Part shown: one piece after another, positions 8,879 through 16,766 of the stretch
How positions within the stretch are numbered: position 1 is the stretch's first letter
Layout: every line of letters starts with the position of its first letter
DNA from: DASRDR01 sp035550795
Lineage (GTDB): Bacteria > Methylomirabilota > Methylomirabilia > Rokubacteriales > DASRDR01
Length of the DNA: 64,000 nucleotides
Assembly: GCA_035550795.1 (NCBI GenBank)
Contig: DASZOL010000093.1
Coordinates: 1 to 64,000, forward strand
Reading direction: 5' to 3'
Notes under the pieces: generated by a model
What the model was told of the DNA's origin: nothing
Seen by the model: only the letters and a program-made list of their open reading frames with translations
Databases searched by the model: none
Made by a program: the position numbers and the translations under genes

Positions 8879-10039
8879 CTAGCGGTCCACCTCGCCGAAG
8901 ACCGGGTCGATCGAGCCCAGGATGGCGACCGCGTCGGCGATCTTGTGGCCCGGGAGGATGTGGCCCGCCACCGCGAGATTCGAGAACGAGGCGCCGCGCC
9001 ACTTCATCCGGTAGGGCTTCGTGGAGCCGTCCGAGACCAGGTAGATGCCCACCTCGCCCCGGGCGCTCTCGACCCGCGCATACGTCTCCCCCTTGGGCAG
9101 CTTCACCTGGCCGATGGACTTGACCCCGGGGCGCGACGAGATCGGGCCGGCCGGCAAGCCGTCCAGGGCCTGGCGGACGATGCGGATGGCCTGCCGGAAC
9201 TCCTGCATCCGCACGCGGTATCGCGCGTGGCAGTCCCCCGCGGTCTCGACGGGCACGTCGAAGGCGAAATCCTCGTACGAGGAGTACGGCTCCACCCGGC
9301 GAAGGTCGTGCGAGAAGCCCGAGCCGCGGAGCAGCGGGCCGGACACGCCGACCTCCTGGGCCAGCGCCGGGGAGATCACCCCCACACCCTGGGTCCGGAC
9401 CAGGAAGATCGTGTTCCCCTCGAGGAGAGCCTCGTACTCGCCGAGGCGTCCCTCGACGTGGGCGATCGTCTCGCGGCACTTGTCCGCCCAGCCGGCCGGG
9501 ATGTCGTAGCGTGTCCCGCCCACTTGGTGGAAGCCATAGAGCAGGCGCGCGCCCGTCAGCGCCTCGAAGAGGTCGAGGATCATCTCACGCTCGCGGAAGC
9601 AGTAGAGGAACATCGTCGCCCCGCCGCCGAGGGCCCCGCCCATGTCCATGCACCAGGTGCCGAGCCACAGGCAGTGGGACGCGACCCGCTGGAGCTCCGC
9701 GGCCAGCACCCGCAGGTACTGCGCGCGCTTCGGCACGTCGATCTGGCCGAGCTGCTCCGCCGCGCGTACGTAGCAAAGCTCGGCGGTCATCGCGGAGACG
9801 TAGTCCGTCTTCGAGGCGATCGACGGGTACTGCACGTAGGTCAGCGTCTCGCCGAGCTTCTCGTGACAGCGGTGGAGGTAGCCGATCACCGGGTCGACGC
9901 CGACGATCGTCTCGCCCTCGAGCGTGAGGATCATCCGGAAGACGCCATGGGCCGAGGGGTGCTGCGGCCCCATGTTCATCACGAGGCGCTCGTTGCCCCC
10001 GTAGCCGTACTCGACGACGGTCCGCGCGGGCGTGGTCAT
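8879..10039 (-). CDS. nuoD: NADH-quinone oxidoreductase subunit D
   Basis: A 386-residue 49-kDa-type subunit that forms the quinone-binding pocket. It shows NMGPQHPSAHGVFRMILTLEGE near the N-terminus (quinone-site His), GYLHRCHEKL, and a C-terminus ending DPVFGEVDR. The segment SHCLWLGTWCMDMGG holds two cysteines where many NuoD proteins have Leu/Ala. The ATG is at 10039. It is separate from nuoC rather than fused, and an unrelated NIPSNAP gene lies between the two. Confidence 0.96.
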   Translation of the reverse strand: MTTPARTVVEYGYGGNERLVMNMGPQHPSAHGVFRMILTLEGETIVGVDPVIGYLHRCHEKLGETLTYVQYPSIASKTDYVSAMTAELCYVRAAEQLGQIDVPKRAQYLRVLAAELQRVASHCLWLGTWCMDMGGALGGGATMFLYCFREREMILDLFEALTGARLLYGFHQVGGTRYDIPAGWADKCRETIAHVEGRLGEYEALLEGNTIFLVRTQGVGVISPALAQEVGVSGPLLRGSGFSHDLRRVEPYSSYEDFAFDVPVETAGDCHARYRVRMQEFRQAIRIVRQALDGLPAGPISSRPGVKSIGQVKLPKGETYARVESARGEVGIYLVSDGSTKPYRMKWRGASFSNLAVAGHILPGHKIADAVAILGSIDPVFGEVDR

Positions 10040-10132
10040 GCGACCGACGACCTCCGGCCCGTGGCCACGGGCGCGCCCGCCGCCCGGCGTGACGGGGGGA
10101 TAGCGGCGACCGGCGCTCGGCCGTTCATCCGG

Positions 10133-10771
10133 CTACCGACAGGGCGAGTGGCTCGTGGGCACGAGGATCGTCGCTTCCTGGGACTGGAGGAGCGGCATGA
10201 GCCGACCGGCGGCGCTCTGCCAGGCCGCGTCGGCCGCGAGCGCCTTCCGAACCTCGGCGCGGTGGGCGAGGTCCTTGTAGCCCCAGAGGTGGACGACGGT
10301 GTTGAGCGGACCGATCTCGACCAGCCAGTAGCCCACCGGCGAGGAGTGCTTCTCCCGGATGGGCAAGGACTCGCGCATCGCCTCGCCGTACGCGGCCGTC
10401 TTGCCCGGATGGAGGCGGTAGACGCGCAGCTCGTGCAGGCCCATGCCCGTGGTCGGCCGGTACGGCGCCCAGTCGAACGGGCTGAGGATCATGTTCTCCT
10501 GCGCCTCGAGGAGCGGTCCGGTTGCCGGCAGGTACTCCTTGACCCAGCGCTCATCCTTCGCGAGGCCCGCCCGCGCGGTCGTCCGGGCGGCGAGATCCGC
10601 GAACTCCCAGAGGTGCACGACCTGGTTGAGCGGTCCCAGCTCCGTCGACCAGTAGCCGAGGAGCTTGCCGTAGCGGTCGCCGCGGATCGGCCGGCCGATC
10701 GAGCCGGACTTCTCCACGTACTCGGCGAGCTTGCCCGGCTTGATCGTGTAGCGGCGGAGCTCGTGGATCAT
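10133..10771 (-). CDS. Tandem NIPSNAP-domain protein inside the nuo operon
   Basis: A 212-residue protein made of two NIPSNAP (dimeric alpha-beta barrel) domains, about residues 3-103 and 109-206. Each begins HELRRYTIKPGK or HELRVYRLHPGK and contains a (L/V)GYW..E.GPLN.VVHLW core. NIPSNAP proteins are cytosolic or membrane-associated with no settled catalytic role. The gene is co-directional with nuo genes, 93 bp before nuoD and 85 bp after nuoC, so it is probably cotranscribed. A link to complex I is suggested by position only. Confidence 0.88.
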   Translation of the reverse strand: MIHELRRYTIKPGKLAEYVEKSGSIGRPIRGDRYGKLLGYWSTELGPLNQVVHLWEFADLAARTTARAGLAKDERWVKEYLPATGPLLEAQENMILSPFDWAPYRPTTGMGLHELRVYRLHPGKTAAYGEAMRESLPIREKHSSPVGYWLVEIGPLNTVVHLWGYKDLAHRAEVRKALAADAAWQSAAGRLMPLLQSQEATILVPTSHSPCR

Positions 10772-10856
10772 CGGGGCCTCCCGTGAGAGGTTCGGGGGCG
10801 CGGGCGGGCCCCTCCCTGGGCCGCGGCCGCGACGGATCGCATCGCGCGGGCTCGCC

Positions 10857-11327
10857 TCACCGGAACGGGGGATGCGGCGTGTCCACCGCGTAGTCCTTGC
10901 GGAGGGGGTATCCCTCCCAGTCCTCCGGCAGGAGGAGCCTCCGGAGATCGGGGTGCCCCTCGAAGCGGATGCCGAAGAGGTCGTAGCACTCGCGCTCCAT
11001 CCAGAGCGCGCCGCGGAAGAGGCCGGTGAGGCTCGGGCAGGGCGCCTCGCGGGCGATGCGGGTCTTCACGGTCAGCCCGACGTGCGTTTCCAGGCTCTCC
11101 ACGCGGCAGACGACCTCGAACCCCTCCGCCTTCCAGTCGACGGCGGTGAGGTGGCAGAAGTAACGGCACCCGAGGGTGTCGCGGACCGCGCCGAGGCTCT
11201 CGACCCAACGCTCCGCTGGCACCGACACGACCAGGTGCCGGATGTCAAGCGGCCGCTTGGGGTCCTCGCCGGTGGCCTCGACCCCGAGGACCTCCCGCAG
11301 GCGGGCGACGGCGGCCTCGGCCGTCAC
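10857..11327 (-). CDS. nuoC: NADH-quinone oxidoreductase subunit C
   Basis: A 156-residue 30-kDa-type subunit of the peripheral arm. It has the NuoC signature ERECYDLFGIRFEGHPDLRR followed by LLPEDWEGYPLRKDY. The ATG is at 11327, 81 bp after the nuoB stop. It is unfused to nuoD. It ends with the short tail DTPHPPFR. Confidence 0.95.
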   Translation of the reverse strand: MTAEAAVARLREVLGVEATGEDPKRPLDIRHLVVSVPAERWVESLGAVRDTLGCRYFCHLTAVDWKAEGFEVVCRVESLETHVGLTVKTRIAREAPCPSLTGLFRGALWMERECYDLFGIRFEGHPDLRRLLLPEDWEGYPLRKDYAVDTPHPPFR

Positions 11328-11408
11328 GGGCGCGGATCGTCCGTCCGGGGCGGCGCGGCGCGCCGCCCTTCACCGCTCCCCGCGCTCCGGCTCTCCCCTC
11401 GGCGCATG

Positions 11409-12047
11409 TCAGTCCGGAGGCGCGTCCGGCGCGCGGCGCTGGCCGGTCTGCTGGAACTCGGCGACCCTCTCGTGCAGCTTAAGGATGCCGAACATGAGGG
11501 ACTCGGGCGTCGGCGGGCAACCGGGCACGTACACGTCCACCGGCACGACGCGATCCACGCCCTTCACGACGTGGTAGCCGTGCCGGAACGGCCCGCCCGA
11601 GTTGGCGCACGAGCCCATGGAGATGCACCACCTGGGGTCCGCCATCTGCTCGTAGATGCGCTTGAGCATCGGCGCCATCTTGATGGTCACGGTGCCGGAG
11701 ACGATCATGAGGTCGGCGTGCCGCGGCGAGGCCCACGGGACCATGCCCAGGCGCTCCACGTCGAAGCGCGACGCGAATGTCGCCATCATCTCGATCGCGC
11801 AGCAGGCCAGTCCGAACGTCACGGGCCACATCGAGGACTTCCGCGCCCAGTTGAAGACCTTGCTGGTGGAGGTCACCGCGAGCCAGCCGCCCGGGAAGTG
11901 CTCGAGCCGGTCCCAGAGCGCCTGGACTGCGTCCGAGACCTGGTCGCCGTCCGGGCGCTCCTGCCGGTACTTGACCCACTCCTGGAGGTCCTTGACCTCC
12001 TCCCAGGCCGGCGGGGGGATCACGGGGAGCGGCGCCTTTATTTCCAC
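11409..12047 (-). CDS. nuoB: NADH-quinone oxidoreductase subunit B (cluster N2)
   Basis: A 212-residue subunit carrying the terminal 4Fe-4S cluster N2 that reduces quinone. Cysteine ligands are visible as LACCAIEM, SMGSCANSGG and YVPGCPPTPE. The N-terminal part has an extension of about 45 residues before SSMWPVTFGLACC. The start chosen is GTG at 12047, which overlaps nuoA by 10 bases; the longer upstream reading frame is a shadow of nuoA. Confidence 0.95.
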   Translation of the reverse strand: MEIKAPLPVIPPPAWEEVKDLQEWVKYRQERPDGDQVSDAVQALWDRLEHFPGGWLAVTSTSKVFNWARKSSMWPVTFGLACCAIEMMATFASRFDVERLGMVPWASPRHADLMIVSGTVTIKMAPMLKRIYEQMADPRWCISMGSCANSGGPFRHGYHVVKGVDRVVPVDVYVPGCPPTPESLMFGILKLHERVAEFQQTGQRRAPDAPPD

Positions 12048-12391
12048 GCGAGGATCCCTTCCCGATAAGCGTACATCCAGCCGAACCCGAGGATCAGGAG
12101 GAAGAGGAGCATGGGGCCAAAGGCCGCCCAGCCGAGCGCTCGGAGGACCAGCGCCCAGGGGAACAGGAAGACCACCAGGGCGTCGAAGACGATGAACACG
12201 AGGGCCACCAGGTAGAAGCCGACCGGGAACCGGATCCAGGCGGGGCCGATGGGCTCCGGGCCGCACTCGTAGTTCTGGAGCTTCACCAGGCCGGGGCGCG
12301 AGGGCCGGACCAGTGCCGCCGCGGCAAGGCTGATGCCGCCGAAGGCCACGATCATGACGAGGAACACGAGGACGGGGAAGTACTCTGCCAC
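12038..12391 (-). CDS. nuoA: NADH-quinone oxidoreductase subunit A
   Basis: A small three-helix membrane subunit, first gene of the operon. The segment LQNYECGPEPIGPAWIRFPVGFYLVAL is the conserved TM1-2 loop, with a cysteine that lines the quinone channel entrance. I place the start at the GTG at 12391 (117 residues, beginning VAEYFPVLVF) because a strong -10 element lies just upstream (12402-12407). A longer frame from a GTG at 12424 exists but would begin upstream of that promoter. No Shine-Dalgarno sequence precedes 12391, so translation may be nearly leaderless. Confidence 0.92.
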   Translation of the reverse strand: MAEYFPVLVFLVMIVAFGGISLAAAALVRPSRPGLVKLQNYECGPEPIGPAWIRFPVGFYLVALVFIVFDALVVFLFPWALVLRALGWAAFGPMLLFLLILGFGWMYAYREGILAWK

Positions 12392-12395
12392 GGCG

Positions 12396-12411
12396 GCCGG
12401 TATTATACCAG
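12396..12411 (-). promoter_or_regulatory. Extended -10 promoter for the nuo operon
   Basis: Read on the minus strand, TGGTATAAT (TATAAT at 12407-12402) is a perfect extended -10 box in a region of otherwise very high GC. No good -35 hexamer is seen at 16-18 bp spacing, as is common with extended -10 promoters. The predicted start point is near 12395, only about 4 bases before the nuoA GTG. Confidence 0.55.
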
Positions 12412-12515
12412 GGAGGTCAGGCACCGGCGCCCGGGAACCTTGCCGGACAACCGGTCGTTCCCCTTGGCGAGGTTGTCGCGCGGTCCACGCTCACCTTTGA
12501 GGAGGAGACAACGCC

Positions 12516-12806
12516 ATGCGGACCTGGGTCGCCCTCACGCTCGCGCTCCTGGTGGGGCTCGCCGCCGCCGGTCCCACCTGGGCCTTCAGCTGTCCCACGC
12601 TGGTCAAGGCGGCGAACGAGTCCATCGCCAAGGCCGAGCCGATGGCCTCGATGGGTGACGACCGCCAGAAGGCTCGCAACGCCGGGATGATCGAGGAAGC
12701 CAAGGCGCTCTCCAAGGACGCCGAGGCCTCTCACGCCGCCGGCAAGCATGGCCTCTCCGAGGCGCAGGCGAAAGCCGCGAAGTGGCTCGCCGAGCAGGTG
12801 AAGTAG
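12516..12806 (+). CDS. Small secreted Ala/Lys-rich helical protein
   Basis: A 96-residue protein with a signal peptide (residues 1-23, cleavage near TWA-FS) and a mature helical region rich in Ala, Lys and Glu (SKDAEASHAAGKHGLSEAQ). It has a single cysteine, FSCPTL, and probably acts in the periplasm. A strong GAGGAGGAG ribosome site lies 8-16 bases before the ATG. The pattern resembles small periplasmic helical proteins seen near respiratory genes; I do not recognise a named family. It is followed by a strong terminator. Confidence 0.75.
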   Translation: MRTWVALTLALLVGLAAAGPTWAFSCPTLVKAANESIAKAEPMASMGDDRQKARNAGMIEEAKALSKDAEASHAAGKHGLSEAQAKAAKWLAEQVK

Positions 12807-12851
12807 CGGCCGGCGACGGTCTCGCGGGCCCCTCGGCGCGCCCGCTGACGA

Positions 12852-12891
12852 CACCGCCCCCGGGTTCTCCCCGGGGGCGGTGCGCGTTTTT
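12852..12891. terminator. Rho-independent terminator, probably bidirectional
   Basis: A 13-bp perfect GC-rich stem (12852-12864 with 12870-12882, loop TTCTC) is followed after CGCG by TTTTT. It lies between the convergent small secreted protein gene and the CBS-domain gene. Confidence 0.85.
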
Positions 12892-12933
12892 CAGGGCCCG
12901 GGGCGGGGTCCCCGGGAGGGCGCCGCGCGCATG

Positions 12934-13464
12934 TCAGCCCGCGTCGACGTCGTGCGGCCGCTTGAGCCCGCCGCCGGGCGGCGCGTTGAGGATCGCCTCG
13001 GGAAAGAGCTCCGCCAGCCACTGGACGATGTCGTTCACGGTCATGACGCCGATCGGCAGCCCCTGCGCGTCGACGAGGGGAATCGTCCGGTAGCTCGCGT
13101 TGTGGAGCCGGTTGATCGCGTAGGCGATGAGGGCATCCGGCCCGAGCGCCTCGGGCTCCCGCGTCATGACCTCGCTGAGCGCGGTCGTCCTCGGATCTCG
13201 TCCGGGCACCGCCACCCGGCGGAGGAGATCCCGCTCGGTGAAGATCCCGCGCAGCTGGCCCCCCCGGTCGACGACGACGACCGCGGCCCGGCGCTTCTCC
13301 GCCATCTGGAGGATCGCCGCGTGGACCGTGGTGTCGGCCGAGCACTTGATGGGCTCGCTCGGCGCGAGGATCTTGACGGTGTCGCTCAGAAGGGCGCTCT
13401 CGAGCTCCCGGAAATCGGTCTCCAGGGACTCGGAGTAGGCGTCGTGGTACTCCCGGGCTTCCAT
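12934..13464 (-). CDS. CBS-domain pair protein
   Basis: A 176-residue cytosolic protein made almost only of two CBS domains (about residues 32-85 and 97-152), with the typical strands AAVVVVDRGGQLRGIFTERDLL and RTIPLVDAQGLPIGVMTVNDIV. CBS pairs bind adenosine nucleotides and usually regulate a partner. No fused catalytic domain is present. The N-terminal 30 residues (EYHDAYSESLETDFRELESALL) are acidic and helical. It stands alone on the minus strand, with no obvious partner gene beside it. Confidence 0.88.
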   Translation of the reverse strand: MEAREYHDAYSESLETDFRELESALLSDTVKILAPSEPIKCSADTTVHAAILQMAEKRRAAVVVVDRGGQLRGIFTERDLLRRVAVPGRDPRTTALSEVMTREPEALGPDALIAYAINRLHNASYRTIPLVDAQGLPIGVMTVNDIVQWLAELFPEAILNAPPGGGLKRPHDVDAG

Positions 13465-13594
13465 GGCCTGCTTCCTCCGCCTGGCCCGGCCATCGGGGTA
13501 GCGCCTCAGGGGCCTGGGGCGACTCTATGCCCGGGCTCGGGGGCTGTCAACGCGGCCGCCGGGGCCGGCGCGCCCGGGCCTTGCGGGAGGGATC

Positions 13595-13978
13595 TCAGCG
13601 CCACCAGCCCTGCATCCGACCCGCCATCGGGAGATAGAGGAGGATGGCCACGACGATGAGGAGGGCGATGATCAGGATGGCGCCGCCGTCGCCCCCCGCC
13701 GAGAGCTCCTCGGCCCGCAGGGCCAGCTCGGCGCGCTCCTCCGGAGTCAGGCGCTCCAGCACGAGCACGGCGTCGGCGGGGGTCAGGCCCTGGGCCACCA
13801 GGATCCGCTCCAGGGCGGCCAGCTCCGCGGGGGCGCCGGCGGGCTCCTCCGGGGCGGGCGCCCGGGCCGGCGGGAGCGGCGCGCCCTCGGCGGGGGCCGG
13901 CAAGGTCAGCCAGGCCGCCGCCCAGAGGACCAAGGCGACGGTGAGCCAGCGCGGACACAGCACGCGGGTCCGGAGCAT
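13595..13978 (-). CDS. PA2779-like small membrane protein
   Basis: A 127-residue protein with an N-terminal signal or anchor (residues 10-31), a Pro/Ala-rich linker, a conserved block LERLTPEERAELALRAEELSAGGD and a C-terminal membrane helix (ILIIALLIVVAILLYL). The arrangement matches PA2779/DUF6627-type proteins, whose role is unknown. The ATG at 13978 was chosen because GGGAGG precedes it by about 7 bases; a longer frame to 14056 lacks this. Confidence 0.75.
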   Translation of the reverse strand: MLRTRVLCPRWLTVALVLWAAAWLTLPAPAEGAPLPPARAPAPEEPAGAPAELAALERILVAQGLTPADAVLVLERLTPEERAELALRAEELSAGGDGGAILIIALLIVVAILLYLPMAGRMQGWWR

Positions 13979-14125
13979 CGTGTCCTCCCAGGATGCGCGG
14001 CGGAACCGTCCGCCCGAGCATCCCGGGCTCCAGTCTCCCACCGGCATCGGTCTCATCTGACACCAATTTCGGGCGGCACGTCGACCTGGCGCGGACCGCC
14101 GGTCCCGGGGTTGATCGGGCGGCCG

Positions 14126-14920
14126 TCAGGCGCAGAGGTAGCCGCCGTCGACCTGGAGGACGTGGCCAGTCACCATCGAAGCGGCGGCCGAGGCGAGGAA
14201 GACCGCGGCGCCCACCACCTCCCGCGGATGTCCCAGCCGGCCGATCGGCGTCCGGGCCAGGATGAACTCGCTCGTCGCGCTCGCCCGCGCGTCCGCCGCC
14301 CGAACGAGGGGAGTGTCGAAGAGCGAGGGCGCGATCGCGTTGACCCGCACGCCGCGGTCGATCCACTCGAGGGCCAGGCTCCGGGTGAGCTGCGCGACCC
14401 CGCCCTTGGACTGCAGGTACGCCGTCGTGTGCGGGTACGCGATGGACGCGCCGATCGAGGCGATGTTCACGATCGCGCCGGCGCGCTGGCGCAGCATGTG
14501 GCGCCCCACGGCCTGGGCCACGAGGAACGCGCCCTTGAGGTTCACGGCCACGACCCGGTCCCAGGCCTCCTCGGGGAACGTCTCGGCGGGGTGGCGCGCG
14601 GCGGTCCCCGCGCTCTGGACCAGGACGTCGATCCGGCCGAGCCGCTCGATGACCGACGCCGTCAGCGTCTCCACGGAGTCGCGCCGGGTCACGTCGACCG
14701 GCAGCGCGAGGGGGGGCTCGGCGAGGTCGGTCAGGAGCGCGCCGTAGTCCTGCGCCCCGGCCAGGTCGATGTCGGCGATGACGACGCGCGCGCCCGCTTG
14801 CCCGAGGCCGGCCGCGATCGCGGCGCCGAGCCCGCTCGCCCCGCCGGTGACGACCGCCACCTGGCCATCGAGCCGGAACAGCCGGTCGACGAAGCCGACC
14901 GGCACGAGCCGCTCGGGCAC
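14126..14920 (-). CDS. SDR-family NAD(P)-dependent oxidoreductase
   Basis: A 264-residue classical short-chain dehydrogenase. It has the Rossmann motif TGGASGLGAAIA near residue 25, a NIASIGAS serine segment, the YLQSK catalytic Tyr-Lys pair and the C-terminal VDGGYLCA. It would oxidise or reduce an alcohol/ketone of unknown identity. The GTG start at 14920 lies one base after the dctM stop, so it is the last gene of the TRAP operon and probably acts on the imported substrate. Confidence 0.9.
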   Translation of the reverse strand: MPERLVPVGFVDRLFRLDGQVAVVTGGASGLGAAIAAGLGQAGARVVIADIDLAGAQDYGALLTDLAEPPLALPVDVTRRDSVETLTASVIERLGRIDVLVQSAGTAARHPAETFPEEAWDRVVAVNLKGAFLVAQAVGRHMLRQRAGAIVNIASIGASIAYPHTTAYLQSKGGVAQLTRSLALEWIDRGVRVNAIAPSLFDTPLVRAADARASATSEFILARTPIGRLGHPREVVGAAVFLASAAASMVTGHVLQVDGGYLCA

Positions 14921-14921
14921 G

Positions 14922-16205
14922 TCACTTCCCCATCACGAGGTTCGGCAGCCACAGGACGGTCATCGGCAGGTAGGTGACCACGAAGAGCACGACGACCAGC
15001 GCCAGCAGGAACGGGCCGAGCTCCCGGGTCAGCTCCTCGACCGACACGCCGACGATCGCGCACACGGTGTAGAGGATCGTGCCGACGGGCGGCGTCACCG
15101 CCCCGATCGTCAGGTTCAGCACGACCACGAGGCCGAAGTGGACTGGATCGACGCCGAGCTTGAAGAAGACCGGCGCCAGGATCGGCGTCAGGATGATCAG
15201 GAGCGCCGTCCCTTCCATCACGCAGCCGAGCACAAGCAGCAGGGCGTTCACCAGGAGGAGAAGGACGTAGACGTTGTCGGAGACCGCGAAGAGCGCCCGG
15301 GCCATCGTTACGGGGACCCGCTCCCACGTGAGCGCCCACATCAGGGCGTTCGCCGCGCCGAGGATCAGCATGACCACTGCCGTCGCCGCCAGGGACTCCG
15401 CGACGATCGGCCCGAGGTCGCGCGCCGAGATCTCCCGGTAGACGAGCGTGCCGACGATCACCGCGTACACGGCGGCCACCGCCCCCGCCTCGGTCGGTGT
15501 AAAGGCGCCGCCCCGGAGGCCTCCGAGGATCAGCACCGGCAGGAAGAGGGCCCACGCCGCCTGGCGGGCGTGGCGGACCACCTCGCGCACCGGGGCCCGG
15601 TGCGCCCGCTGCCTCCCGTAGCCCCGACGCGTGGAAACGAAGTGGACGGCGATCATGAGCCCGAGGGCCAGGAGCAGCCCGGGCACGATGCCCCCGATGA
15701 ACAGGCGGCCCACCGACACGTCGGCGATGAACCCGTAGATCAGGAGGCCGATCCCCGGCGGGATGATCGGGGCGATCACGCCGGAGGCCGCCGTCACGGC
15801 CGCCGCGAACGGCTTCGAGTACCCCTTCTGCACCATCACCGGCACGAGCGTCTTGGCGTCGATGGCCGCGTCGGCGTTGCCGGAGCCGGACATCCCCCCG
15901 ATGAACACGCTGTTGAGCACGTTCACCTGCGCCAGCCCCCCGATCCGGTGCCCGACCAGCGCGTCGGCGAGCCCGAGGATGCGGTGGCTGATGCCCCCCC
16001 GGGTCATCACCGCCCCGGCGAAGATGAAGAACGGCACCGCGAGCAGCGGGAACGACTCCGTCGAGGCCACCATGCGCTGGACGAGGAACGCCGGCGAGAC
16101 GCCGGGGACCGACAGGTAGAAGATGGCGCTCGCCAGCCCAAGGGCGAAGGCGATCGGCACGCCGGCGGCGAGCAGACCGGCCATCGCCGCGAAGACCAGC
16201 GGCAT
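14922..16205 (-). CDS. dctM: TRAP transporter large permease (DctM)
   Basis: A 427-residue inner-membrane protein with 12 or more helices. It forms the substrate-translocating subunit of a tripartite ATP-independent periplasmic transporter, driven by an ion gradient. Family motifs are visible: PLLAVPFFIFAGAVM, GGMSGSGNADAA, IIPPGIGLLIYG and TPPVGTILYTVC. The ATG is at 16205, 2 bp after the dctQ stop. In-frame extension upstream to 16559 overlaps dctQ and is spurious. Confidence 0.95.
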   Translation of the reverse strand: MPLVFAAMAGLLAAGVPIAFALGLASAIFYLSVPGVSPAFLVQRMVASTESFPLLAVPFFIFAGAVMTRGGISHRILGLADALVGHRIGGLAQVNVLNSVFIGGMSGSGNADAAIDAKTLVPVMVQKGYSKPFAAAVTAASGVIAPIIPPGIGLLIYGFIADVSVGRLFIGGIVPGLLLALGLMIAVHFVSTRRGYGRQRAHRAPVREVVRHARQAAWALFLPVLILGGLRGGAFTPTEAGAVAAVYAVIVGTLVYREISARDLGPIVAESLAATAVVMLILGAANALMWALTWERVPVTMARALFAVSDNVYVLLLLVNALLLVLGCVMEGTALLIILTPILAPVFFKLGVDPVHFGLVVVLNLTIGAVTPPVGTILYTVCAIVGVSVEELTRELGPFLLALVVVLFVVTYLPMTVLWLPNLVMGK

Positions 16206-16207
16206 CG

Positions 16208-16759
16208 TCACGGCTTCGCCGCCTCGGCACCGAGCCCGCCGGCCGGGGCGCCGCGGAGCCGGGCGAGGTGCTTGGCCGCGATGGGCCACAGGCGGACGAG
16301 CATCAGGGCCGCCCCCACCGGAATTGCGAGGTAGACCCAGGTGTACGGCCACTGGAGCACGGGCGTCCGCTTGAAGTGGCCGCTCAGCATGAGCTTGATC
16401 CCGTACACCCCGATGAGCCCGGCGAAGGCCGCCATGAGCACGGCCACGGCAAGCCCGACCGCCGCACGGCCGCGGGGCGGGAAGCGGGCGACGATGAACT
16501 CGATGCCGATGTGAAGCCGCTGGCGGACGCCGGCAGCCGCGCCGACGAAGACCGCCCACGTGAAGCAGAGCGTGGCCAGCTCATCGGCGCCGGGGATCGG
16601 GTCGTTGAAGACGTAGCGGAAGACGACGTTGACGAAGACGATCGCCGTCATGGCGACGAAGGCGCCACCGCCGATGAGCTCCTCCACGCGGTCGAAGATG
16701 CGGCGCCCGGCGCTGGGGCGGGCCGGCCCCCGCGCCGCGTCCCTGCCGGGCCCCGTCAT
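16208..16759 (-). CDS. dctQ: TRAP transporter small permease (DctQ)
   Basis: A 183-residue four-helix membrane protein that couples the binding protein to the large permease. The hallmark regions are VFVNVVFRYVFNDPIPGADELATLC and GAAAGVRQRLHIGIEFI. It lies 7 bp downstream of dctP and 2 bp upstream of dctM, the usual dctPQM order. Confidence 0.93.
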   Translation of the reverse strand: MTGPGRDAARGPARPSAGRRIFDRVEELIGGGAFVAMTAIVFVNVVFRYVFNDPIPGADELATLCFTWAVFVGAAAGVRQRLHIGIEFIVARFPPRGRAAVGLAVAVLMAAFAGLIGVYGIKLMLSGHFKRTPVLQWPYTWVYLAIPVGAALMLVRLWPIAAKHLARLRGAPAGGLGAEAAKP

Positions 16760-16766
16760 CCGGCCG

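Noticed and set aside
12038..12424. nuoA starting at the GTG at 12424
   Set aside because: That start lies upstream of the strong -10 element, and the extra residues are not NuoA-like; the GTG at 12391 fits better, although the longer form cannot be excluded.
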